DNA from: Nocardioides cynanchi
Lineage (GTDB): Bacteria; Actinomycetota; Actinomycetes; Propionibacteriales; Nocardioidaceae
Direction of reading: 5' to 3'
NCBI RefSeq assembly: GCF_008761635.1
Contig: NZ_CP044344.1
Coordinates: 1,612,001-1,676,000 of the forward strand
Length of the DNA stretch: 64,000 bases
Shown here piece by piece: positions 54,701-63,077 of this stretch. The notes beneath the pieces are model-generated. The model had not been told where the DNA came from. It saw nothing but the letters and a program-made list of their open reading frames with translations, and ran no database searches. How positions within the stretch are numbered: the stretch's first letter is position 1; each line of letters begins with the position of its first letter. A program made the translations under genes and the position numbers.

Positions 54701-57265
54701 GTGCAGGTGGGCGGAGGGCGCTGGGTCCCCAGCACCGACGACCCCGGCACCGTGTACGACGCGGTGACGGCCTGGGTCGACCAGCAGGGCCTGACCCTCT
54801 ACCCGCACCAGGACGAGGCGATCATCGAGCTGCTCGGTGGCAGCAACGTGGTGCTGGCCACCCCGACCGGGTCCGGGAAGTCACTGGTGGCGGTGGCGGC
54901 GCACGCGGCGGCGCTCGCGGGTAGACGGGTCAGCTTCTACACCGCGCCGATCAAGGCGCTGGTCAGCGAGAAGTTCTTCGCCTACTGCGAGATCTTCGGC
55001 GCCGACAACGTCGGCATGCTCACCGGCGACGCCTCGGTGAACTCCACGGCACCGATCATCTGCTGCACCGCCGAGGTGCTGGCCAACATCGCGCTGCGCG
55101 AGGGCCGGGACGCCGACGTCGGACTCGTCGTGATGGACGAGTTCCACTTCTATGCCGAGCCCGACCGCGGCTGGGCCTGGCAGGTCCCGCTGCTCGAGCT
55201 GACCCGCGCCCAGTTCGTGCTGATGTCGGCGACGTTGGGAGACATCAGCGCGCTGGCAGCCGATTTGACCCGGCGCAACGGCCGGGCGACCGCTGTCGTC
55301 GACGACGCCGAACGCCCGGTGCCGCTGCTCTTCTCCTGGGCGATGACCCACGTCGCCGACACGCTTGCCGAGCTGATCGAGAGCCATCAGGCCCCGGTGT
55401 ACGTCGTGCACTTCACCCAGGCGGCCGCCGTCGAGCACGCCACCTCGCTGCTCACGGTCAGGCCCGGGATCGAGACCACCCGCGAGGCCCGCGACGCGAT
55501 CAACGCCCGACTGGTCGGCTTCCGGTTCGGCGCCGGCTTCGGCAAGACTCTGCACAAGCTGGTCCGCCGTGGCATCGGCGTCCATCACGCCGGGATGCTG
55601 CCGCGCTACCGCCGTCTCGTGGAGCAGCTGGCCCAGGCCGGGCTGCTGGTCGTCATCTGCGGCACGGACACCCTCGGCGTGGGCATCAACGTGCCGATCC
55701 GGACGGTGCTGTTCACCGGCCTCGCGAAGTTCGACGGCACCCGGCAGCGGATCCTGCGCTCCCGCGAGTTCATGCAGATCGCGGGCCGCGCCGGCCGGGC
55801 CGGCTTCGACACGATGGGGTACGTCGTCGTGCAGGCGCCGGAGCACGTGATCGACAACGCGATCGCGCTGAAGAAGATCGGTGACGACCCGAAGCGGCAG
55901 CGCGGCTACCGCCGCAAGAAGCCGCCGGACGGCGAGGTCGTCTGGTCCGAGGAGACGTTCGACAAGCTGGTCGCCGGCACCCCCGAGCAGCTCGTCTCGC
56001 GGATGAAGGTCGACAACGCGATGCTGATCAACGTCGTCGCCCGCGACACCGACGCCTTCCCGATCCTGCGGCGGCTGCTGACCGACAACCACGAGAGCCC
56101 GGCCAACCGGCGCAAGCTCGCGCGGCGGGCCCTCCGGCTCGGCCGCAGCCTGCTGAGATCCGGGGTGCTGACCCGGCTCGACGAGCTCGACGAGCTCGGC
56201 CGGCGCTACGTGCTGACCATCGACCTGCCGGTCGACTTCGCCCTCAACCAGCCGCTGTCGCACTTCGCGTTGGCGGCCTTCGACGTCCTCGACCCGGAGT
56301 CGGAGGACTACACCCTGGACCTGGTGTCGGTCGTGGAGTCCGTTCTCGAGGCACCGCGCCAGATCCTGTCGCAGCAGCAGTACGTCGCCCGCGGCCTCGC
56401 GGTCGCCGAGATGAAGGCCGACGGCATCGAGTACGAGGAGCGGATGGCGCTGCTCGACGAGATCACGTGGCCGATGCCGCTGCGTGAGCTGCTGGAGGCG
56501 ACGTACGCGATCTACCGGCAGACGCACCCGTGGCTGCCGGAGGACGCCCTGTCACCGAAGTCGGTGGTGCGGGAGATGTACGAGCAGGGCATGAGCTTCA
56601 CCGACTTCGTGACGCGCTATCAGCTGGCCCGCTCCGAGGGGCTGGTGCTGCGCTACCTCACCGACGCCTACCGGACCCTGCGGCAGACCGTCCCGGACCA
56701 CCACCGGACCCCCGAGCTCGAGGAGCTGTCGGAGTGGCTCGGCGAGACCGTGCGCCAGACCGACTCCTCGCTGCTCGACGAGTGGGAGGCGCTCACCGAC
56801 CCCGAGGCGATCCACCGACACGCTGTCGAGGCGGAGCGGCTGCCCCACAACCCCCGGCCGATCTCCAAGCAGGAGCGGGCGTTCGCGGTGATGATCCGCA
56901 ACGCGATGTTCCGTCGGGTCGAGCTGGTGGCCCGCGACGACCTCGACGGGCTGATGGCCCTGGAGCGCGCGGCCGCCGACCGGACGGACCCCCCGGGCGA
57001 GGTGGTGATGCTGCGCTCCACGTGGGACGAGGGCATCGAGGCCTACTACGCCGAGCACGACCGGGTGCTGCTCGACGCCGACGCGCGCGGCCCCGACCTG
57101 CTCCGGGTCGACCGCACCGGGCGGTCGTGGCCGGTCACGCAGACGGTGCACGACCCTGCCGGTCACCACGACTGGGTGATCGAGGCGCTCGTCGACGTGG
57201 ACGCCTCCGACGAGACCGGCGAGCTGGTGCTGGTCACCCAGGCCTTCCGCAGGCTCGACGGCTGA
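54701..57265 (+). CDS. DEAD/DEAH-box helicase (Ski2-like, DUF3516 type)
   Basis: An 854-residue superfamily 2 helicase, probably acting on RNA. Motifs: Walker A LATPTGSGKSLVAVA, Walker B VVMDEFHFY (DEFH variant), SATLGD (motif III), and motif VI QIAGRAGRAGFDTMG. After the two RecA-like domains comes a long C-terminal region (about residues 400-854) typical of DUF3516 members. AGGAGG precedes GTG 54701. It is followed by arr, 19 bp away. Could take part in RNA turnover or ribosome rescue; no direct evidence. Confidence 0.93.
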   Translation: MQVGGGRWVPSTDDPGTVYDAVTAWVDQQGLTLYPHQDEAIIELLGGSNVVLATPTGSGKSLVAVAAHAAALAGRRVSFYTAPIKALVSEKFFAYCEIFGADNVGMLTGDASVNSTAPIICCTAEVLANIALREGRDADVGLVVMDEFHFYAEPDRGWAWQVPLLELTRAQFVLMSATLGDISALAADLTRRNGRATAVVDDAERPVPLLFSWAMTHVADTLAELIESHQAPVYVVHFTQAAAVEHATSLLTVRPGIETTREARDAINARLVGFRFGAGFGKTLHKLVRRGIGVHHAGMLPRYRRLVEQLAQAGLLVVICGTDTLGVGINVPIRTVLFTGLAKFDGTRQRILRSREFMQIAGRAGRAGFDTMGYVVVQAPEHVIDNAIALKKIGDDPKRQRGYRRKKPPDGEVVWSEETFDKLVAGTPEQLVSRMKVDNAMLINVVARDTDAFPILRRLLTDNHESPANRRKLARRALRLGRSLLRSGVLTRLDELDELGRRYVLTIDLPVDFALNQPLSHFALAAFDVLDPESEDYTLDLVSVVESVLEAPRQILSQQQYVARGLAVAEMKADGIEYEERMALLDEITWPMPLRELLEATYAIYRQTHPWLPEDALSPKSVVREMYEQGMSFTDFVTRYQLARSEGLVLRYLTDAYRTLRQTVPDHHRTPELEELSEWLGETVRQTDSSLLDEWEALTDPEAIHRHAVEAERLPHNPRPISKQERAFAVMIRNAMFRRVELVARDDLDGLMALERAAADRTDPPGEVVMLRSTWDEGIEAYYAEHDRVLLDADARGPDLLRVDRTGRSWPVTQTVHDPAGHHDWVIEALVDVDASDETGELVLVTQAFRRLDG

Positions 57266-57284
57266 GCAGAACTATTCTCGGCCC

Positions 57285-57719
57285 ATGAGCCCGACCAGCG
57301 CCCCGGTGCCCTTCGAGATCTACCAGGACGGCGTCTACCTGCACGGCACCAAGGCGGAGCTCGAGGTCGGCGACCTGCTGGTGCCCGGCCGCGAGTCGAA
57401 CTTCGAGACCGGGCGGACGATGAACCACATCTACTTCACCGCCACCCTCGACGCCGCCGTCTGGGGTGCCGAGCTCGCGGCAGGCCCCGGCAGCGGGCGG
57501 ATCTACGTCGTCGAGCCGGTCGGCGAGTTCGAGGACGACCCCAACGTCACGGACAAGAAGTTCCCCGGCAACCCGACCCACTCCTTCCGCAGCCGCGAGC
57601 CGATCCGGGTGGTCGGCGAGCTCGTCGACTGGGTGGGGCATCCGCCGGAACGCCTGCAGGCGATGCGGGACGGGCTCGCCGCGATGCAGCGAGAGGGCAC
57701 CGCGCAGATCTTCGACTGA
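57285..57719 (+). CDS. arr: NAD+-rifampin ADP-ribosyltransferase
   Basis: A 144-residue Arr enzyme that inactivates rifamycins by ADP-ribosylation. It contains the family blocks YLHGTKAELEVGDLLVPGR, NFETGRTMNHIYFTATLDAA, GRIYVVEPVGEFEDDPNVTD and FPGNPTHSFRSREPIRVVGE. Length matches Arr (about 140). TATTCT (57273-57278) ends 6 nt before ATG 57285, a good -10 for a leaderless mRNA. It is likely an intrinsic chromosomal gene, as in other actinobacteria, with no mobile context. Confidence 0.95.
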   Translation: MSPTSAPVPFEIYQDGVYLHGTKAELEVGDLLVPGRESNFETGRTMNHIYFTATLDAAVWGAELAAGPGSGRIYVVEPVGEFEDDPNVTDKKFPGNPTHSFRSREPIRVVGELVDWVGHPPERLQAMRDGLAAMQREGTAQIFD

Positions 57720-57764
57720 GACCTGCCGGCGCCCGGGTGGGCCGGTGGGAGTCCAGGAGTCCGC

Positions 57765-59324
57765 CTACGGCTCGGAGAGCCGCTCGGTCCCCAGGTCGGC
57801 GTGCGAGCGCACCGAGGGGTAGCGGGCCACGGCCTCGAGCTCGCCGAGGTCGGTGTGGTTGCGGATGTAGCGGTGCGCCGCGTCGTACGGCGGGGCGTAG
57901 TCCCAGTCCGGTGGCCGGCCGTGGGTGAGCGCCTCCCCCACGATCCTGCGGCGACGCTGGCTCTCGCGCACCTCGCGGTCGATGCGGGCGAGGTCCCACC
58001 GCTCGGCGACCGCCGCGCGGAGCTCGGCCAGCACCTCGGCGGCTGCCGGGTCGTCGGCCCGGTTGGAGCGCTCCAGCGGGTCTGTCGACAGGTCGAAGAG
58101 CTGGTCCGGATCGACCGGTGAGTGGATCAGCTTCCACGGTCCGCGGCGGTACATCACGATCGGTGAGACGGCGCCCTCGGCGAGGTACTGGCCGACCACC
58201 ACGTCACGGTCGTCGCGCTCACCGGTCAGCAGCGGCATCAGGCTCTCGGCGTCCAGCTCCTCGGCGACGGCGGCGTCCTCGCCGCCCGCGATGCCGACCA
58301 GGGTGGGCAGCAGGTCCATCGTGGAGACCGGGGACGCCACCCGGGACGGTGCGAACCGGCCCGGGGCGGAGACCACGAGCGGCACCCGGGCCGAGCCCTC
58401 GTAGAAGCTCATCTTGTACCAGAGCCCACGCTCGCCCTGCATGTCTCCGTGGTCGCTGGTCAGGATCACCACCGTGTTGTCCAGCCGCCCGGTCACGCGC
58501 AGGATCTCCAGCAGCCGCGCGAGGTGGTCGTCGACGTAGGAGATCGCCCCGAGATAGGCGTGACGCGCGTCGCGGACCATGTCGTCGGTGAGCTCGACGG
58601 CGTCCATCGCGCACACCGCACGCAGCCGCTCGTCGTGGGGATGGGTGACCGCCGCGTCGTAGCCGTACGTCGGCATCGGGATGTCGGCGGGGTCGTAGCG
58701 GTCCCAGTACTCCTGGGGGATCGCGTAGGGGTCGTGCGGGTGGGTGAACGAGACGACGAAGCAGAACGGCCGCTCGTCACCGGAGCGGATGTGCTCGTAG
58801 AGCCCGCGTTCGGCGGCGAAGGCGACCTCGTCGTCGAAGTCGAGCTGGTTGGTGCGGATGGTGACGCCGGCCTCGGTGACCGACGACATGTCGTGGTACC
58901 AGTGCGGCCGCTCGTCGGAGTCCCAGTCGGGGGTCCAGTCGTAGTCGGCCGGGTAGATGTCGGTGGTCAGCCGCTCCTCGAAGCCGTGCAGCTGGTCGGG
59001 CCCGCAGAAGTGCATCTTGCCGGACAGGGCGGTGCGGTAGCCCAGCGCACGCAGGTGGTGGGCGAACGTCGGCACCTCGGAGGAGAAGCCGGCGGCGTTG
59101 TCGTAGGTGTGGGTGTTGGACGGCAGCAGCCCGGTCATCAGGGAGGCCCGGGCCGGCGTGCACAGCGGGCTCGCGGTGTAGGCGTTGTCGAAGACCACGC
59201 CCCGTTCGGCCAGCCCCGCCATCGCCGGCGCCCGCGTGACGTCGTTCCCGTGGAAGGGCATGGCGGCAGTCGTCAGCTGGTCCGCGATCACGATCAGGAT
59301 GTCGGGCCGGTCCGCAGCGGTCAC
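57765..59324 (-). CDS. betC: Choline-sulfatase-like sulfatase
   Basis: A 519-residue type I sulfatase. The modification motif is Cys55-Thr-Pro-Ala-Arg59 (SPLCTPARASLMTG), read by FGE. The N-terminal ILIVIADQLTTAAMPFHGN, the metal-ligand TSDHGDMQGERGLWYKMSFY, and FVVSFTHPHDPYAIPQEYWD match choline-sulfatases. It would release choline and sulfate from choline-O-sulfate. No signal peptide, so cytosolic. GTG 59324 overlaps the stop of the ABC ATPase (GTGA), so the importer and enzyme are translated together. Other organosulfates are possible substrates. Confidence 0.88.
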   Translation of the reverse strand: MTAADRPDILIVIADQLTTAAMPFHGNDVTRAPAMAGLAERGVVFDNAYTASPLCTPARASLMTGLLPSNTHTYDNAAGFSSEVPTFAHHLRALGYRTALSGKMHFCGPDQLHGFEERLTTDIYPADYDWTPDWDSDERPHWYHDMSSVTEAGVTIRTNQLDFDDEVAFAAERGLYEHIRSGDERPFCFVVSFTHPHDPYAIPQEYWDRYDPADIPMPTYGYDAAVTHPHDERLRAVCAMDAVELTDDMVRDARHAYLGAISYVDDHLARLLEILRVTGRLDNTVVILTSDHGDMQGERGLWYKMSFYEGSARVPLVVSAPGRFAPSRVASPVSTMDLLPTLVGIAGGEDAAVAEELDAESLMPLLTGERDDRDVVVGQYLAEGAVSPIVMYRRGPWKLIHSPVDPDQLFDLSTDPLERSNRADDPAAAEVLAELRAAVAERWDLARIDREVRESQRRRRIVGEALTHGRPPDWDYAPPYDAAHRYIRNHTDLGELEAVARYPSVRSHADLGTERLSEP

Positions 59325-61189
59325 TCGGGGGACGTCCGGTCGTGCGGAAGGGCGGCCGCCGGGACCTCTCCGGTCGCGGTCTCCAGCGACGGCGTGTCGG
59401 AGATCAGGTGCCGGGTGTACTCCTGCTGCGGGTTGGCCAGCATCCCCGCGGTCTCGCCGTACTCCACGATGTTGCCGTCGGCCAGGACGGCGACCTTCTG
59501 CGCGATCGAGCGGACCAGCGGCAGGTTGTGGGTCACGAAGACCATCGACAGTCCCAGCTCGCGCTGGAGATTGCCGAGCAGCTCGACGATGGCCGCCTGG
59601 ACGCTCACGTCGAGGGCCGAGGTGATCTCGTCGCAGATCAGGATCGACGGCTTCGAGATCAGCGCGCGGGCGATGGCCACCCGCTGCCGCTCCCCACCCG
59701 AGCACTGGTCGGGGTAGCGCCTGGCGTAGGCCGCCGAGAGGGACACCTGCTCGAGCATCTCCCCCACCATCGTCTCGGCCTCCTTGCCGGACGCGATGCC
59801 GAACACGCTGAGCGGCTGGCCGACGGACTCGCCGATCGTCTTGCGGGGGTTCAGCGAGCCGTAGGGGTTCTGGAAGATGTACTGGATCTGCCGGCGTACG
59901 TCGGTCGAGCGCGAGCGGGCGGACTTGGCCAGCTCGGTGTCGCCGAGCCTGATCGAGCCGGTCCAGTCGTGGTGCAGACCGGCAATGGCCCGAGCTGTCG
60001 TGGTCTTGCCCGAGCCGGACTCACCGACGATGGCGAGCACCTCACCCTGCTCCAGCGTCATGTTGATCGAGTGCAGCACCTCGGTCGTGCCGTAGTAGCC
60101 GACGACGTTCTCGATGCTGAGCACCGGCTGGTCCGACTCGGACTCCGGGAGGGCGACGGGCTCGCCGTACTCGTCCTGCTTGAAGTCGACCACCTCGAGC
60201 GCCTTGATGCAGCGGGAGGCGTGGTCGGGGGTGATCTGGAGCATGTCGGGGACGGCGGTCTCGCACTCGTCGACGCGGAGCCGGCACCGCGGCGCGAACG
60301 CGCAGCCACCGGGACGCTTGCCCGGGGACGGCGCGTGCCCGGGGATGCCGACCAGGCTTCGGCCACCGGTCAGGCGTGGGATGGCACCGACCAGTCGACG
60401 CGTGTAGGGGTGGCCCGAGGACTCGAACAGCACGTCGGCGGGACCGAGCTCGACGATCCGGCCGGCGTACATCACCGCGACCCGGGTGGCGACGGCGGCG
60501 ACCACCGCCAGGTCGTGGGTGACGTAGAGCGCGGCGACGCCGTGCGAGGTGGCGAGGTCGCGAACCGTGGACAGGACTGTCGACTGCGTGGTGACGTCGA
60601 GCCCGGTCGTCGGCTCGTCGAGGATGATCAGGCGGGGCCGGTTGGCGAAGGCCATCGCCAGGCCGACCCGCTGCTGCTGGCCGCCCGAGAGCTGGTGCGG
60701 GTAGCGGCGCAGATAGGCCGGGTCGTCGCTGAGGGCGACCTCGCGCATCATCTCCGCGATCCGGGCGTCGTTGGTCTTGTTGTCGTTCTGGCCGTGCGCC
60801 TCGAGCACCTCGCGGAGCTGTACGCCGATCCGCAGGGCCGGGTTCAGCGACGACGCCGGGTCCTGCGGGACGTAGGAGACCTGAGAGCCGCGCAGCCGGC
60901 GCAGCTCCGAGTCGCCCATCGTCAGGATGTCGCGGTCGCCGAGCATCACGGTGCCGCCGGTGATCTTCAGGCCGCGACGGGCGTGACCGAGCAGCGAGAG
61001 GCCCACGGTGGTCTTGCCGGAGCCCGACTCACCGACCACGCCGAGGACCTCCCCGGGAGCGATCTCGAACGACGCGTCGGGGACGACGGCCACGCCGCGG
61101 GTCGTCTCGATCCGGAGGTTGCGGACGGTGACGGCGGCCTCCCCTCCGGTGCTCGGTACGCCCTGCTGGGGCAGCTGGTCGGTGGTCAC
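59321..61189 (-). CDS. Dipeptide/oligopeptide-type ABC transporter, fused ATPases (DppD-DppF)
   Basis: A 622-residue protein with two ABC domains. Each has Walker A GESGSGKTT (about residues 54-62 and 391-399); signature motifs are LSGGQQQRVGLAMA and CSGGERQRVAIARA; Walker B are LIILDEPTT and ILICDEITSALD. The oligopeptide C-terminal domain (GCAFAPRCRLRVDECET, cluster-like Cys) lies between. It powers import through the two permeases upstream. GTG 61189 overlaps the permease stop. Confidence 0.95.
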   Translation of the reverse strand: MTTDQLPQQGVPSTGGEAAVTVRNLRIETTRGVAVVPDASFEIAPGEVLGVVGESGSGKTTVGLSLLGHARRGLKITGGTVMLGDRDILTMGDSELRRLRGSQVSYVPQDPASSLNPALRIGVQLREVLEAHGQNDNKTNDARIAEMMREVALSDDPAYLRRYPHQLSGGQQQRVGLAMAFANRPRLIILDEPTTGLDVTTQSTVLSTVRDLATSHGVAALYVTHDLAVVAAVATRVAVMYAGRIVELGPADVLFESSGHPYTRRLVGAIPRLTGGRSLVGIPGHAPSPGKRPGGCAFAPRCRLRVDECETAVPDMLQITPDHASRCIKALEVVDFKQDEYGEPVALPESESDQPVLSIENVVGYYGTTEVLHSINMTLEQGEVLAIVGESGSGKTTTARAIAGLHHDWTGSIRLGDTELAKSARSRSTDVRRQIQYIFQNPYGSLNPRKTIGESVGQPLSVFGIASGKEAETMVGEMLEQVSLSAAYARRYPDQCSGGERQRVAIARALISKPSILICDEITSALDVSVQAAIVELLGNLQRELGLSMVFVTHNLPLVRSIAQKVAVLADGNIVEYGETAGMLANPQQEYTRHLISDTPSLETATGEVPAAALPHDRTSPE

Positions 61190-62094
61190 TCGTCACCCCG
61201 TTCGCGGTCGATGCCGGCGGCGGTGCGGCCGATGCCGTCACCGATCAGGCCGGTGCCCATGGTGAGCAGGGCGATGGCGAGGATCGGCAGCAACGCGCCC
61301 CACGGCTCGTAGGCGAGCGCGCCCTGGTTCTTCTGGATCATCGTGCCCCAGTTGGGTGCGTCAGGGTTGGCGGAGAGTCCCAGGAAGGCCAGGGCCGAGA
61401 TCACTGCGATGGAGTAGGTCAGGCGCAGGGTCGCCTCGACCATCATCGGACCGAGGATGTTGGGCAGGATCTCCCCGGACAGGATCCGCACCCGGGACAG
61501 CCCCATCGCCTCGGTCGCCCCGATGAAGTCGCGCTCGACGACCGGTTGGGCCGCGCCGCGGGCGACCCGGGCGACGCGTGGCGCGGTGGTCAGGGCGATC
61601 GCGACGATGATCACCCAGTTCTTGGCGCCGACCAGGCTCACCGCCACCAGTGCGAGCATGATCTGGGGGAACGCCATGATCACGTCCATCAGGCGCATCA
61701 GGATGTCGTCGAGCGCGTTGCGGGCGTACGCAGCGACCAGGCCGATGATGACGCCGAACACCACGCCGATGCCGGTCGAGACCACGGCGATCACGAGGAT
61801 GCTGCGGCCGCCGTACAGGAAGCGGCTGAGCACGTCGTAGCCGAGGTAGTCGGTGCCGAACACCGTCCCGCTCGCCGAGCCCGATGTGTAGGGCACGGCG
61901 ATGAACTCGGCGGATCCGTGGGGGGCCACGAGGGGGCCGAAGATCGCGATCAGCACCAGGGCCAGGGTGAGAACCGCCCCGATGCGCGTGCGCCACAGGC
62001 GCAGGGAGCGCGCGAGCAGCGTCGTGGAGCGCACCGACGGGGTCGGGGTGTCGACGCCCTCGGCCAGGGCGGGTGCCTCCTCGGTCTGGCTCAT
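61186..62094 (-). CDS. ABC transporter permease, DppC/OppC type
   Basis: A 302-residue inner-membrane protein with the binding-protein-dependent permease domain. A first helix is at about residues 38-58, a polar loop with FGTDYLGYDVLSRFLYGGR follows, then the EAA-type loop ATEAMGLSRVRILSGEILPN that contacts the ATPase. Stop and start overlaps on both sides (GTGA, ATGA) mark one operon. Confidence 0.94.
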   Translation of the reverse strand: MSQTEEAPALAEGVDTPTPSVRSTTLLARSLRLWRTRIGAVLTLALVLIAIFGPLVAPHGSAEFIAVPYTSGSASGTVFGTDYLGYDVLSRFLYGGRSILVIAVVSTGIGVVFGVIIGLVAAYARNALDDILMRLMDVIMAFPQIMLALVAVSLVGAKNWVIIVAIALTTAPRVARVARGAAQPVVERDFIGATEAMGLSRVRILSGEILPNILGPMMVEATLRLTYSIAVISALAFLGLSANPDAPNWGTMIQKNQGALAYEPWGALLPILAIALLTMGTGLIGDGIGRTAAGIDRERGDE

Positions 62095-63062
62095 AGTCGC
62101 GTCCTCAGTCGGGGTGTGACCAGGATCGTGGCCACGTCGGCGAGCAGGTTCAAGGTGACGTAGACGGCCGCGATCAGCATCGCCAGCGCCTGGACGACGG
62201 GGATGTCGTGGTTGCTCACCGCGTCGACCAGCGCGAGGCCGATGCCGGGGTAGTTGAACACCGACTCGACCACGACCACACCCCCGGCGAGGTAGGCCAG
62301 GTTGATCGCGATCACCTGGAAGACCGGCCCGATCGCGTTCGGCAGCGCGTGCCGGATCAGCACCGTGCGCTCGGGCAGTCCCTTGAGCCGCGCCATCTCG
62401 ACGTAGTCGCTCTCGAGCACCTCGATCATCGAGGCCCGCATGATCCGGGAGACGTACGGCGCCACCGCGATCACCAGCGTGGCAACCGGCATCACCAGCT
62501 GGTTGGGGTAGTCCCAGGCGTGGGTGCCGGGCGGGACGGGACTCGTCGCCGGCAGCACGTGGAAGACGTTGGTCGACAGCAGGATCACCAGCAGCACCGC
62601 CACCACGAACTCGGGCAGCGCCGCCAGCAGGAGCATCAGGTTGGAGGAGAGCGTGTCGAAGAGCTTCTCGCGGCGCAGGGCGGCGTAGGAGCCGATCGCG
62701 ATCGAGATCGGCACCGAGATGACCGCCGCCAGCACCACGAGCACCAGCGAGTTCGCGATCCGGGTCCCGAGCACGGAGGAGACCGGCTGCGACGACGCCA
62801 GCGACGTCCCGAGGTCACCGTGCAGCAGACCACCGAGCCACTGGAAGTACTGGCCGACCTTGGAGCTGTCGAGGTGGAGCTGCTTGTGGAGCGCGGCGAG
62901 CCGGTCGGGCGTCGCGTCGCGGCCCAGGATCGCCCGCGCGGGGTCGCCGAGCAGCTGGGTCGAGGCGAAGACGATGACCGAGACCAGGAACAGCACCAGG
63001 AGGCCGAGGAGCACCCTTCGGATGATGAAACCGGCGATCCCTCCGCCACGCAGGAACTTCAT
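62091..63062 (-). CDS. ABC transporter permease, DppB/OppB type
   Basis: A 323-residue inner-membrane protein. The N-terminal helix FIIRRVLLGLLVLFLVSVIV is followed by the periplasmic-type loop with LGDPARAILGRDATPDRLAA, and the EAA-type loop MARLKGLPERTVLIRHALPN. It starts 15 nt after the binding-protein stop and overlaps the DppC-like gene by 4 nt. Confidence 0.95.
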   Translation of the reverse strand: MKFLRGGGIAGFIIRRVLLGLLVLFLVSVIVFASTQLLGDPARAILGRDATPDRLAALHKQLHLDSSKVGQYFQWLGGLLHGDLGTSLASSQPVSSVLGTRIANSLVLVVLAAVISVPISIAIGSYAALRREKLFDTLSSNLMLLLAALPEFVVAVLLVILLSTNVFHVLPATSPVPPGTHAWDYPNQLVMPVATLVIAVAPYVSRIMRASMIEVLESDYVEMARLKGLPERTVLIRHALPNAIGPVFQVIAINLAYLAGGVVVVESVFNYPGIGLALVDAVSNHDIPVVQALAMLIAAVYVTLNLLADVATILVTPRLRTRL

Positions 63063-63077
63063 CAGGCGGCGCCGGAC

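Noticed and set aside
56170..56205. REP-like CTCGACGAGCTCGACGAGCTC in the helicase gene
   Set aside because: It codes Leu-Asp-Glu-Leu-Asp-Glu-Leu, an ordinary helix; the sequence is a simple result of codon use and lacks the flanks of the REP-like core.
57285..57719. arr as an acquired resistance gene
   Set aside because: No integron, transposase or composition change is seen around it. It lies close behind the helicase gene with a native-looking promoter, so an intrinsic gene is more likely.
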